64,000 nt of DNA, taken from positions 41,096,559-41,160,558 of the forward strand of contig NC_079476.1 of assembly GCF_026230105.1 (NCBI RefSeq). Reading direction: 5' to 3'. A model generated the notes under the pieces. That model was not told where the DNA came from. It made no database searches and worked only from the letters and a program-made list of their open reading frames with translations. Each line of letters starts with the position of its first letter. The stretch's first letter is position 1. Below are positions 34,663-47,620 of this stretch, one piece after another. Both the position numbers and the translations under genes were made by a program. The stretch is from Diorhabda sublineata. Its lineage: Eukaryota; Arthropoda; Insecta; Coleoptera; Chrysomelidae.

Positions 34663-35395
34663 TACTTACTAATATTATAAATATGAATCTAAGTTTGTTT
34701 ATTACGCTCTCACACGAAAACTACTTAACCGATCATCATAAAACTTTGTACACATATTCTTGGAAGTATTAGAAATCATTTTTCACTAGATACAAAATAA
34801 TTTTTTGTGAAAAATCTCAAAATCTAGCTTCCTCAACGCCATCTAGCATTCCAGAACTATTTGAATTTTTGAGGTTAGGTGTCATTTCTGTGGTCACACG
34901 CTATTCATTATTTTAGATCTCTTTTTTTAATTTTTAATTCTTACTCTTAAAAATGCCTCGGAAGCAAGAGCACCGTGCAGTTAAAGCTGCACGAAATCTT
35001 CGGTTCACGCAGAGCGACACAAAGTGTTTCGAGAGCAGCTGGAACTCTTCTTCAGGTACGAGTTCGTGCAGGCAGCTAGAAGAGCGATAGAAACGCTAGA
35101 ACAATCGCAGACGAGAAGAATTCATAATGCAGAAATGCAGACTACTTGGTCTGTATTCAATGGTTATTTCAAAGTTTCAATATGATCCTTCAATTTAATA
35201 TCATAATCATCCTTTGATTGTTATTGGATGTGCTGTTCCAGTGGTAAAGTTTCACTTCCATTACTTGGTAAACCAGAAGGGCCTTTAAAAACTTTATTGT
35301 AAGTTTTACGCATGGGTCTAAGTAATTTTCAAACAATTTTTAGTAATGATCTCTGATACTTATTTAATGGCTTCAAAGCCGCGGGTAAAAGCTAG
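34663..35395 (+). mobile_element. non-autonomous Helitron
   Basis: The 5' end reads CTTACTAATATTATAAAT followed by ACGCTCTCACACGAAAACTA, the known 5' pattern of a widespread arthropod Helitron group. The 3' end is GCGGGTAAAAGCTAG with the next base T, giving the CTAG|T terminus expected from insertion between A and T. A short hairpin (GGCTTCAAAGCC, 35369-35380) lies 15 bases before it. Inside, an ATG near 34953 opens MPRKQEHRAVKAARN, and after frameshifts the sequence continues AARRAIETLEQSQTRRIHNA, matching the N-terminal basic region of Helitron helicase proteins. The Rep and Pif1 helicase domains are absent. The first base of the 5' TC appears changed to A. Confidence 0.85.
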
Positions 35396-38300
35396 TAAAA
35401 GATATTAACAAGGATCCCAACAGGCAAATAAATTTCGTAATTTTAGTTTTTCGTTATTTATTTTTAAAGTTACCAAAAGCGTTTTGATTTTTTTAGTCAT
35501 GATCTGTTTTTTTTATTATTTCTGATTCTTAAAATAAAAATAGAAAGTTTCAAATATGATTTTATACAAATGAAATCAAAATCATGCACGATTTCAAGCA
35601 AAAGGTCAATATTTTAGAAACGTCTTCCGTTTCAATGAAGACATTGTTTACAAGACATTGTGTTTGATTTCTAATTTTATTTGTGTTTCAATGTTTATTT
35701 CCTTGAGAATATTTGGGCATTACGAAAATAGAAGACATCTGTTTTTATTTTTATTACATGTGAATGTTCACATAAAAAAATATACAATCAAGTCGACATT
35801 TCTATCCAAAGTTTTCAATTTTTATCAAATTCTTATTATTAGTGTATATCTGTGGCCTCCCCGATTTCTGTAGCAATTATTTTCGTGATTCATTCTTCTG
35901 TATCTACATCCTTTTCTGTTCGCTGGTAACTGATTTTATGAGGGGTTATCAAATTGGTTATTTATTATCTTATTCACTTCACATTTATAAGAAAATTTTG
36001 TATACAGTCATACTGGAAAAGCTTGCGAAGAATTTAAGGCAGACGAATTTCCAAAAATGTGAAAAAGGCAAGCGAAAGTATCTGTGGTGGGTTTTCTGTA
36101 GCGTATCATTGATTCAAAGGATGAAAATTACAAATCCAATGTTATGGCTAGATCCCACCAACCATTTTGATTATTGATATTTTTGTTCGACAAAGACTGA
36201 AGGTTGTTACAAAATAAAAAAGCGTAAGATCAAATTTTCAACCTGTTATAAAACTATTTCTCACAAACCAGAGACGTACCAGTACCAAAGGCGCAAGATA
36301 TTATTTTTTTAAAATAAGTTTGAATGATTTAGTTTCTGAATTGGGGTTGTCAAAGCAATAGTCGAGTTGGTTTCCAAATTGAAGAGTGGAACTTGCTTTC
36401 CAAACAAATGCAAATAACAACAAAAAAAAGACATGCAGATTCGTCTAAATAAATTTCATGCTATTACATAATGGAAATTTGAAACCATCTATACCAGTTG
36501 GTCATTTAGTGACAATGGAAAAAACTACTACAAACTTCTTCCTCGCAAATGGTAGAATTTTCGATCAGTATCACAAAATATTGTGACATTTCCTTCTGAA
36601 GTGCAAAAAAAATGTTCTTTTGGCTCAGCTTCAAAAAGGATTTAAATAGTCTTTCACCAACTAAGTAAAGTTTAAGGATGGTACCTTTCTTGGAACTCAA
36701 TAACTAATAAAAACTGTTAAATTCATGGATTTAAATGGTTTGACTGCCAGACGCCATTGAAAAGAACAAGTCTAAAGGTTCTACCACAGTATCCGAACAA
36801 TCGAAATTCGTATCAAAGTTCGGCGGGACACAGCAATGATGGTGATAACTGCTAGTTTGTCACAACTTATTTCTGGACATACTACTACATTTTTTGTCTA
36901 CAATTTATATTCAAAAATTGATTGCACCAGAATATTTATTAGTAGCTACCATTTACGCTAATTTCAAAAGACTTTCATTTCACATAAAGCTATTTTCGTT
37001 TTAGCACCGCTTCTTTATAACGTGTTCAATCAAAACTTCTTGTGGCATTGCTTTTATCTTTGTAAACCTACAATTTCCAAGTTAATGGGGTCAAATCTTC
37101 GCGCTTAGATAACGGTGGTCTAATTGGTAATTTGTTCAAGGCTTTTGATCAACTTTAAAGCCTCAAATTTATAAATCTGAGTAACTGAAGCCCATTTAAT
37201 CTATACACGAATATAATAACCACTTAACGTTGTCAGTTTTTTATTTTTTCTCTATCTACAATTATGTGAGTACATTTTTAATTACTTCAAAATTTTTTTT
37301 TGGCTATTTCATCGAGTAGTTTCCATTAACGTGATTATAGAACAAACTTTTTGGTGTTTTAGATTTTTCCACAAACTTTCATGACAATTTTCATATTCTA
37401 ATCGCATTCCAAGTCAATTATTTATACAAAACCTTCAACATCTACACAATCCAGAGGAAGATTATCGGTCTTCAACGTAACTAGACAGAGAACATTGTCG
37501 CAGCCCTTAAAATCTAAAAGCGGAACCGCTACTTAATTAGATTATTAAGCTATGGCCGGTAAGAGGATTGACCCAAATTCGAAAACTCAATTTGCATATT
37601 TGATTGGATGCTGTAACGAACAATTGGCCAAATAACTTGTTGAAGCGAATGTACCTCATGTTGTTGAACTAATGACATTACGATCTGTATAAGTAAATAA
37701 TTTTAAAACGAAATATCCAATTATTCAAGTTGTTTTGGATTTTCAATAGATAGAAAATTGATATAATCAAAAATTCAGTTTTGACGTGCTCTTGAGGTTT
37801 ATTCTGATTCAGTTTAATCATATATTTCCGTAAAAACATACAGGATGTCTCTAAAAGGTTGAAATATAACTACAAGTATAAAAAGAAGTTGATTCAACCC
37901 GAATTACTTCTGGTGAAGCTTGTCGAAATCGAGTTTTATCAAACACCTGGTTTTATTTTAAAGATATCTACACCTACAGAAATATACAATGTTAAGTTTT
38001 ATTTATAATTTATTATCAAGTAAATTCAGTTTAGTTATTGCGGATAAATCTTAGTTCAAGTTCAACCATCATCGTTTGGAACGCAACGATTGATATACAT
38101 GATATGATGGAAAGGTAGAGTCAATATTTTTGATATCTTTTAAAAAGGAAAAAATATAAATGAGTACCAGAATCAAAACAACTGAAATACTAAAGAGAAT
38201 TCAGAAACTTAACAGATTTGTAAATAACAGAAACACTAAAAATAAGAATAAACAAAATATATAACACAATAGAAGCATCAGAAGATTGCAACAAATATAA

Positions 38301-40616
38301 AATATTCGGTAGAATCACAATCACCTAGATATTTATGTAAGTAATAGAAAACAGATTGAACATAAGTGTTTTGTTGTAATAACTGTTGCAAAAACAGTAA
38401 TAATCTACCGATTAAAGCCTTAAACCTGACGATAATAACCTACGAAATCAAGAGGTAAGAGCAGCAGCTCAAAATCCAGCGATAAGCAATCACAGCTCTA
38501 AGCGTCGGCGTTTAGAGCGAAGAGTTTGATTCGTACAACGTTTTCCGAAAAATACACACTAATTAATACGTACATTGAGTAAAAAAATCTACATAGAGTG
38601 GCATGAGTTGCTCTAGTTTTAAAAAAATGTGTCACGGATAGTCATTTGGTGGTTATTTCATCTTTTTGTGTGTACTACAAGTAATCAGTTTTTTAATTTT
38701 TGAGACCCTTAGTTCTTTTCCTCTGAGAGCAAAAAAATATCTGTCGCATCCAATATTTCGCATCGATTTTCTAAAATTTAGTTCCCGGACTACATTTTGG
38801 ATACGGTTCATCGTTAGACTTTATCAAATGATTAATTATATGATAAAAATCTCGAGGTATCTCTTAGAATCAAATTATTTAGACAAGTACAATAAAATCG
38901 GTGACTACAAATTTCCGCAGTAACAAGAAACAAAGTAAAAACAGTAATTCCACTCAACAGAATTCATCTTCTAGCTTGCGTTGGTTTTTGTCAACTAATC
39001 TCGCCAAATCCGCTTAGACGATTATCCAAGAGCACCGAAAAGAAAAAATAGAGAACCAATAAAGAGACGTCGCGGTCGCAGAAGTCTGCAGAGTTGATTA
39101 GTACAAGTACATGGAGCCGAATAAATTGTCCGCAAACCTGACATAATTCCTAAAAGTACATTTCTCATGTCTCACGTCAATTATAGCCATAGATAAATTA
39201 TATTTTCATTTTATTCACCATTAACGATATAAGTAAAATTAATAGTTTCCTGTTACAACGTAATGAAGTTAACATTTAACAAAACTAAACGAATTTCGGA
39301 ATCTTGTGAATTTATTCTTGTAGGATTTTTTCTAAATGTGTTTTTATAAATATTGAAACAGAATTAAACTCATAATAGAAAGACCACAACAACTCTTCTT
39401 TTTATATAACTACTTCTTCTTTTTTTGGGATATCGTCCTGTTACGGAGCTAAGATTCAGCTCAATTCTTGGACCTGAGCTCGGCTTCAATCCATCTTTTT
39501 GGTGGTTCGTCTGAAAATGTTTTTTTGGATGTTTTACGTCCATTAGAGTCAAAAAAAGTAGAGGCGTGATGAAATCCACATCTAACAGTTAAAATAAAAT
39601 TGGTGCTAGTTTATTTTTATCAAAAATAGATAGAAATTTGCTTGTACGTGAAAATAAAGTTTTGCAATTGAAGAAAATGAAAAAATAAGGATATAAAAAG
39701 TGATTCAAGATGGGGGCAGAATGAAAAATATATAATAATCATTTGAAAATGCCATTTTCAGATCATTTAATGCTCATTTTTTTCAATATGAATTCGCATA
39801 TAAAACTAACAGCAAATACTCTTCATTAAATATGAATTGGAACTTTATTTGAGGTTGAAACATTCAATCCACAAAAAATAGGTTTCTTGAAAAATTTCCC
39901 GTTTTGGGATTTCACAAATTTTCGTAATTAGACTTTTGTCAGGCAAGACTAAAGTAGAAAAACTCTTACAAGAGTCCTTTCTGTCCGGGGACATAATATT
40001 GCATTTTAAAAAATGAGATTTTTTTGAAGCAATTTATTATATTGTCGAAACACAAACAAGATAATTCATCAAATTTGAAATGCTTTTTGTTATATATCGA
40101 CATTATAATGTAATCATTTCATAAATAAAAACGAACGTTATCGTGACAAAAATTATGCCAAATCATTTCTATGCTTTTTTTTTATTTCAACGTACTCATT
40201 CATCAATGACAACTTGGTTCGTAATATATTTAGAGAAGGTTAGCGTGCGGTTGAGAAACATTTTTTCATGCATTTGAGATTATCAAAACATAATTATTAG
40301 ATCGAGCAATAGAGACAAAAGTTATTTCCACCATAAATCATTTCATAAAACCAACTAAGTGATAAGAATTATTATTTATTTTTATTTAAGCTACAAACCG
40401 AAAATCGCATTTCTTTAACCATCCGTTTGGCGCAATACAAAATTTGTGCAGAATGCATCCATTAGATTCTTACAAAAAAATTTTGTTAAGAGTCGTGGAT
40501 AAAAAAAAATCATTATTACAATATTATTAAAAATTAATAATTATCACTGTAAATATTACATTTTATGGTATTTCTGTTATTTGTATGTCCTCATCCACCC
40601 ATCCTATGAATATGAA
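35396..40616. other. long gap without recognised genes
   Basis: Five kilobases of AT-rich DNA in which I support no gene. ORFs up to about 110 codons (for example 35842-36177, plus) have no family motif. A 10-bp stem-loop occurs at 38495-38518 (GCTCTAAGCG, TCGG, CGTTTAGAGC). A short arginine-rich frame near 39050-39090 is isolated. Confidence 0.45.
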
Positions 40617-41260
40617 TGAATTTGAAGTTATTGACAGAAAAATAATGGACCAAATGATACTTTTCTTAAGATTTCGTATAAAAAAATGAGTTGTCATGTA
40701 CTAAATCAAGGTTTTTCCAAAAATAACGTTAAGATGAAGCGGAAATGAGCTGGTACTGTAAAAAAAAGTAACCAACAGAAAATTTACGTATCAAGACGCT
40801 TTTTTAGAAATTTCTTGAATAAGAAAACAGATAATGAGAATATTAGATAATTACACCGAAATACTGAAGAAAATGAAGTTATAAACAGAAAATTATGTAC
40901 CAAATGACACTTTTTTGGACATTTCTTGAAGAAGGAACCAGACAATGAGAGAGTTAGTTAATTATATCAAAGGACTATGGAAAATAAAGTTATAAACAGA
41001 AAATTATGTACCAAATGACACTTACTTTTTTGGACATTTCTTGAAGAAGGAACCAGACAATGAGAGAGTTAGTTAATTATACCAAAGGACTATGGAAAAT
41101 AAAGTTATAAACAGAAAATTATGTACCAAATGACACTTTTTTGGACATTTCTAGAAGAAGGAACCAGACAATGAGAGAGTTAGTTAATTATACCAGAGGA
41201 CTATGGAAAATGAAGTTATAGACAGTGAAATAATGTTCCACATGATACTTTTTTCAATAT
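40617..41260. repeat. 111-bp tandem satellite array
   Basis: Units start at AAGTTATAAACAGAAAATTA. Starts at 40876, 40987, 41102 and 41213 give periods of 111, 115 and 111 bases; the 115-base unit carries a 4-base insertion beside CACTTACTTTTTT. The three inner units are nearly identical. A diverged unit lies at about 40775-40875, and truncated units flank the array at about 40624-40675 and 41213-41260. The two flanking units share differences from the inner ones (GACAG-AAATAATG, ATGATACTTTT). Each unit contains CATTTCTTGAAGAAGGAACC and GAGAGAGTTAGTTAATTATA. Stops in all frames rule out a coding repeat. Confidence 0.9.
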
Positions 41261-42437
41261 TTTCATTTTTGGTTTCGTCATAATTTTAAAGTTTCCAAGG
41301 TCTAGTAGCTCATGTCCTGAATTTCACTCAATTTTTGATCATTATTCTTCTATTTTGGATCTTTTACACTTCACATTTCTTCTTAGCCTTTTTCAACTAT
41401 TTTTCATCAAGTTCTATTATGTGATGTTCCTTCAATCATTTTTCAAAATCCTTTATCACCTATATCAGTTATTTCCATATCTTCATCCAACCAACCTCAA
41501 CATTGTCTCGATTTCTTCTCGTTTTGGACAAATTTTATGGAATCATGTCAATCATCATCGTCATCATCCAATTTTTTTATTGTTTGTTAATTATTATCCT
41601 GGAAATTTTCACATTTAAGTCTCTAGTTTTCTTACAGGATAATCATCCATTTCTGCCAAGCCCTCAGTTTCACACGTTTTTTATTATTAATCTTCTATTT
41701 TGGATCTTTGACTGAGAGCTGCTGCCTTATATATACTTTTACAATAATTCGAGAACATTGTAGAACCTTCTAGGCAATAATTGAATAGATGCAGACACTT
41801 ACTACTTTTCGTAGTTTCTATTACATTAAATTAGGACCGTCAGCTAGTGTGGGGCTGTGTACTCGTCACAAAATGTTTTTTTTACAAGTAGATAAATTAA
41901 ATACAAATACCAACTTACAATTCACACAACCAAACTTTAATCTTATTCGAAATATTTTTTTTTAGCAGTTTTATTACTATAATTGTCCCCAAATTTTGAA
42001 TTCGGGGACATTTCGTTCCAAACTTTCACAGGTTTTTACTGAATGAACGACTCAGATTATATTATTTTAAAATATGAGTAGTTAACTTTTCTGTAGTAGT
42101 TTATACGATGGAATGGCCAAAATTACCTTTAATTTTCTTGGATTTTGAAGCGACAAGCTAAAACGTTTTCTTTTATTTTGTCCAATGGTCTCACCATGAG
42201 AAAACGTTTTTCTCTACAATTTTCGGCTATTATATTACGCCCAGTATAATTAAAGGACTTTGCAAATGTTTTGACATCATCAAAGTGTTTTTAACTAACT
42301 TGGAATATGCCCATGGCCGGGCAAAACTAAACATAGTCTTAAAAATCTTCATTTTCTCTCTATAAGATACCTCCAGGCCTCCAGCAATCTTAATACTAAG
42401 AAGGGCGCAAATACTATCAATTCAGTCATTCCCTAGC
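41261..42437. other. gap without recognised features
   Basis: F/L/S-rich overlapping plus-strand frames near 41355-41715 are explained by pyrimidine-rich composition. Nothing else is seen. Confidence 0.45.
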
Positions 42438-42656
42438 TCAGCAGATATCTCTGGTAGACTCTGTAAGACATAAGATGCCTTGAAGTGTACGCTTCACTCG
42501 AAAATGATCAGCCTTTCCCACCAATTCATATTCAGAATCCTCGTATCTGAATCTTCCTCTTCTATCAACGAAATTTTTATAATCCGTATCAGTTTCGTCT
42601 TCATACTTAACTTCATGATTTGATAGATTAATTTTAGTGCTCAATTCAACCGACAT
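42438..42656 (-). CDS. small acidic ORF, candidate exon or gene
   Basis: A 72-codon minus-strand ORF with an ATG start that I do not recognise. The protein is rich in D, E, R and K (KYEDETDTDYKNFVDRRGRF, FRYEDSEYELV) and ends VKRTLQGILCLTESTRDIC. No membrane segment or signal peptide is visible. The composition is unlike the K/N/I/F-rich chance ORFs of this window, and an AG sits directly before the ATG (GATGAGATTAG), so the segment could also be an internal exon. No transposon terminus lies beside it. A 7-bp stem (GGACGGA/TCCGTCC, 42699-42718) lies about 45 bases upstream. Confidence 0.35.
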   Translation of the reverse strand: MSVELSTKINLSNHEVKYEDETDTDYKNFVDRRGRFRYEDSEYELVGKADHFRVKRTLQGILCLTESTRDIC

Positions 42657-43338
42657 CTAATCTCATCAATACCACAAATTACACTATCGATAGTTTAGGG
42701 ACGGAGGGTATTCCGTCCAACCGTCGAAGGGTTGAATGAATTTACCATAGCTGAGCATCTTGATATTCCGTATTTTCGATAATAGGTGCAAATATATTGA
42801 ACGGTTCTCGTAAAATTATAAATTTCTATTACCAACACGTTTAAATTCCACCTCGAGCACGTGAAGTTTCATCGATGGAACGCAATTAATCAATAATTCA
42901 TTAAAGGTTATTAAAACAACTTAGTCCTCCAACTAATGTCCTTTATAGTTTGTCGAACTTTCTGCACCATCGCATCGTCTCGAAACCATCTCTTTATGAT
43001 ACACCTCGAAGCCCTATAATGATCCAAACGTGCATGTTTCAATTACATGAGATTATTTGATGTATCAACCCATTATTTCAGCAGCATCATGTTTAATACA
43101 TAAAATATATATATATATAGACAGACGTTGTCATTGTTTAAAGCCTTGCGAGAGACGATTTCGTTTCGACTAGTTTTTTTAGAAAGTTAGAGGTGCGACA
43201 GTTAAAATAAATAAAACAATATATAACTGCTTCAATGTTTTTAATATCTCATTAATTTCATAATTATAAAGTGCAAACATTTTGTATTATAAATAAGTAG
43301 TTTAAGATTGTTTCGTAGATATTCAATTACTTTTAAGT

Positions 43339-44538
43339 TACGAGGATGTATTGTCCATGCATAAACAAAATATTGCGTTACCATAGCAACGAACAATAAA
43401 TTATTACAAGTGTAAGTGTGTAAGTGTAAAGTTTGACATCAAAAAAGTAAACCAGAGTTACGCAATAAATTAAAAGAAATAAGATTGGAGTATTGAGCCA
43501 TCATCAAGTACCTGTATTTACGAAGATATGCTTAATACCCTTGGTGATCAATGTCCTTCGAATGCGACCGTGAAAAACTGGACTGCAAGCTTCAAAAGAG
43601 GTAAACTTTCCATTGAAGATGATGACCAATCGAGAAGGCCAGTTTTTGTGGCAGTCCCCGAAAATATCGATGCGGTTCATGACTTTATTTTATCAGACCG
43701 TTGAATTGGACTAAAACGGATACTTGAAGCACTGAATATTTCATCATATAGTTCACCTCAATTTAAACATGAGAAAAATTGCTGCAAAATGGATCCCCAA
43801 ATGTTTGAATGTTGACCAAAAGCGTGCAAGGGTACAAGCATCGCTTTGGATCTATGCTCGATTTGAAAACGATGTAGACTTCTTGAACCGAATTGTTACT
43901 ATGGATGAGACTTGGGTACATTTCTACGATCCAGTAACAAAGCAACAATCGATGGAATGGCGACACTCTGGTTCTCCAAGTCCTAAGAAGAAGAAGCGTC
44001 CAAAAATGTGCTGGAAAAGCTCTTTTCAGTTTCTTGGAATCGCCATGGAGTAATCATGATTGATTTTTTTGGATAAGGGTAGAACAATAACTAGAAATTA
44101 CTATTCAACATTATTGACCACTCTACGAGAAAACATTAAAGAGCGGAAGGCTATCCAAAGGTGTTTTGTTTTTGCAGAACAACGCTCCTGCACACAAATC
44201 TCATGTTGTCATGCAAAAAATTAGTGATTTATGGTTTGAATTACTAGAACTGCCCCCTTATTCACTAGATTTGGCTCCGTCCGACTAACATCTCTTTCCT
44301 CAACTGAAAAAAAGTTCAAAAGATCGTAAAGTTTCTTCCAACGAGGAGATAATAAAAGCTGTGGAGGTCTGGTTTGCAGAGCAAGAAGAAACATTTTTTT
44401 TTAAAGGTCTATAGACGTTGCAGGTTCGCTGTAATAAATATATCCAATTAAGAGGAAAATATGTTGAGTAATAAAATATTTTGACGTTGGTTTGTTTGGT
44501 TCTATAGTAGGCTGAGAATTTTTCAATATACCATCGTA
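43339..44538 (+). mobile_element. near full-length mariner element (DD34D), inactive
   Basis: The termini are TACGAGGATGTATTG at 43339 and, inverted at 44538, TACGATGGTATATTGAAAAA; the element is about 1.2 kb, the usual mariner length. The transposase runs over about 43440-44440. The helix-turn-helix region reads YEDMLNTLGDQCPSNATVKN, and a linker reads SRRPVFVAVPENID. The ORF with MRKIAAKWIPKCLN contains the first catalytic block VTMDETWVHFYDP. The second block is LQNNAPAHKSH, where the first catalytic-pair residue D is N. The third is LAPSD followed by a stop in place of Y. Spacing from the altered second residue to the third aspartate is 34. Stops, frameshifts and this substitution make it dead, but it is the youngest-looking mariner here. 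Confidence 0.9.
43769..44053 (+). pseudogene. mariner transposase central ORF
   Basis: A 94-codon open piece of the transposase of the element at 43339-44538. It begins MRKIAAKWIPKCLNVDQK, the conserved WVPK-L---QK segment after the DNA-binding domain, continues ARFENDVDFLNRIVTMDETW with the first catalytic aspartate, and ends after the PKKKKRPKMCWKSS segment, where a frameshift near 44010 removes it from the FWD-HGVIMIDF continuation. The first methionine is internal to the family protein, so this is a broken reading frame and not a small gene. Confidence 0.85.
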
Positions 44539-47390
44539 ATTATAATTTTTCTTTCATAGGAAATTATCTTGTGAAGTTCGTCAGAAAAATATTTTCCGAA
44601 ACTATTACATTAGAATAGCTTACACCACTAATTACTATAAATTACAAATCTTGAGATAATATACAGAGTACATCTAGATATTTGTCAGTATTCATTAGAT
44701 TTTGTTGTGAAACATTTTGTTTTGAAAGTACTAAAAATGAAACGATTTTTATACTTTCATTTCATTTATTTCTATCTGCTGTTTATGGTAACACGTCGAG
44801 TAGTATCTTTCCTCAATTCTCAGTAGTTTTGTACGTTTCGTCCATCCAGACCGTCTTCATCTTCTTCTACGTCTTCTCCTTATTGTTTTTTCTTCAATCA
44901 TCTTTTTCACATGCTCGAACTGTTTAGTTGATTTTCTTCTATGTATTTTTTTGCTAAATTTGTATTTAATATTTGTCTGTATTTTTCAGAATTATCAAAT
45001 TTCTATGTGTACTTTGTTTGTTTGATTGTTGTCCATGATTCGATATCGACTCAAATAGTGTCGTAAATAAAAAAAATTGAAAAATATCTTTTACTGTACT
45101 ATTGATACTAAAAAACTTGAACTTATCTCTAGTAATCTCACTAACGAATGGTTACTATTGTGATAACTAGTTTTTGAGTTTGAGTTCTTTAATTTCTTAT
45201 TTTAATTTTGACATTAATGCCCCTAAATGTTTTTGAAATAAGTCCGAACGCCAATTTCTATCAGTCTTTCATTAATTATTGAAAAAAATTATTTTAAAAC
45301 AGTAGAGACCTAAAATCGAGAGCCTTTAGAAGCATTAGTTTATTTTTTTGACTTCCGACATTATTTGCGCGAAGTTTTTATAAATTTCCATTCCAATTTC
45401 CACTCTCCTCATCTAATTTCTATTAAATTGTCCCTATAAATAATGTTTAAATCTCGTTAAATAATTTTCCTGCATTTGTTGTTGTTTTTACTACCAAAAA
45501 TTGAAGATTAAGTGGAGAAAAAGTTTCCAAGCAAGCGTTTTTTAAACACATTTCACAATTCTGAAACTTGGACAACTATTACAAATTTCAGTTGATTAGA
45601 AAACAATTAACCAGAAATTGTGTTGACATAGGTTATCGTCTACAAAAATTCTATCTCAGTATTTTCTTCTTAAGAGCTTCGAAGGACTGAATCTAAATAT
45701 AAATTTGCCCAAATTTACAATTAATCAGAATTTGGCTATATAATATAGATAGTAATAAGTTTTTCGATTTATGATCACAATTTTTTGTTAATAGACTCTT
45801 TATTGAATGTTTGGAAAGTTGGGAAAAAATTTGGGGTGCTTGCCAGCTCGAGCGATGCTCAAACGTAAACTTTATGAATCTTTTTTAACTTATATCTCAA
45901 TTTCTTATTAATAAATTACTTATTTAGTATCTTTGTCAAGAGTTGAAGAAAATTTGATAAAATTTTGGGACCTCAATTTCAAAAGGAACGATACGCGTCA
46001 GCGCTGAAACGTTAACGATTTTTTTGACGTTATAAAAAATACTTACATAACATTTTTTTGTTAATTCTTGTCTAATTAGGTGAACCTTGTTGAATAATTC
46101 TTATTATCTTTTGGGTTTTTCATTCAGATTCGTGAAATATGTACAAAAACACGCGTTTAAAAATTTTTTTATCCTGTTAATCTTCAATTTTTGTTAAAAA
46201 ATTATGTATTCCAATATAATATGTCTCCTATGTTAACATTTTTTCTCCAAATTTCAGTTTATTTTATCAAAAAATATCCGTGGTAGAAATCCGTGGATAA
46301 TTCCGCGCGGGTGTTCATTTTTTGATTTAATGGTGAAATTTTTTATTTCCTATTATCGTTGACATTATATTTACTATTTGTTTTATGTCTTTGTTGGATC
46401 GAGTGTATCATTATCTTGATTGAAAATTGATTTCAACGGTTTGCTAAGGCATCATTCCCTCTATCATATTAATAATTAAATAAAACATATTTTATGTAAA
46501 AAAATGTATACCAAGACGTTTTGTTTAATATTTTTGTCAATACATAAATTTGGATATTGTTTTAACACTTCCCAACTGTAAAAGTACTTGTTGATCTATT
46601 TTTACAACAAGAAGACGCACTTTCTATCTCAATACAACTGTCTATGAGGAAATATTTCTTATAAATTATTTCCAAGGACATTGGTTGAAATAAGGGGTTA
46701 GTGAGACCGTAGCCGCTTCGTTGGATGAACAAAAACTATTATTAATACCAAATGCAGTCAAATAATTCCTCGAAACTTAATTCCAAACAACTATATGGAA
46801 TCCGATCTAATTTATTAATTCAATACAAATTCATGATTTATGAAGAGAATTTTTCAGTCAGTTTTTAGTCTACAAAACTAACTAAAAGCATAAAAATGTT
46901 ATATTCAATTGAAATAATAAGCAATAGAGTTAACTAACATTAAAATCCTCTTAAAATTCAAATTTATCATAAATAACATCAACCTTTTTGTATAACCTAT
47001 TTTTACAATGTATTTTGAAGCTTTTCGTGTACAGTTATTTAGAACAGTATTAAATCCCACCTCTAATGTACACCAGATACGGGTCGCATCACACTCTCCC
47101 ACAATTTGTTTACATTTATTTACGTTACAACCAAAGCGGCATCGACCTAGTGAGTTCTGAACTGTAAAATTTCGATGATATTATTGTACACTGCTCGCTA
47201 AAATGTGCACTGATTTCGCCCTCCACTCGCGGCAATTCCTTGATAACAAATATTGATAATAACAAAACTCAAAATTTAGCATTTAAATATTCCTATTCCT
47301 GTCAGTTAATATGGCCTGACAAACTGTTATTAAAGGTCTAAAAGTTTATTATATTGACGAGCTGTACAAAGGTCATACTCTTCGCAGACT
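44539..47390. other. long gap without recognised genes
   Basis: No gene or repeat could be supported. The ORF at 44682-44927 is F/S-rich and pyrimidine-driven. Minus ORF 46905-47102 shows no motif. Confidence 0.45.
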
Positions 47391-47620
47391 ACGAGGGTAA
47401 AATCAGAATTACGAAGATGTAATCAGTCTCCAGAACTGAATAAAGAGGTTGTAGAACTCGTAAAGAAAGCTCAAGCAGCAGACCGCCAACAACTTTGGAA
47501 AAACTGTGTTAAACATGTTATCAAAAAAGAAGATGAATATGTGGTATCATCCTCTTTACAACCCTTCATAATTTAATCAAATGATGACTCTAGTTCAGAC
47601 AATTCTGATTATTATTTATA
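47391..47620 (+). mobile_element. possible Tc1/mariner-related transposase C-terminal relic
   Basis: An open plus-strand frame, 47431-47575, reads ELNKEVVELVKKAQAADRQQ, then LWKNCVKHVIKKEDEYV, and ends QPFII and a stop followed by serine/aspartate codons (SNDDSSSDNSDYYL). This resembles the end of an IS630-Tc1-related insect transposase group, which closes with a helix, H-I--E----, PFII and an SSSD-rich tail. The catalytic residues lie upstream and were not found. The family match is from memory of the pattern only. Confidence 0.4.
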
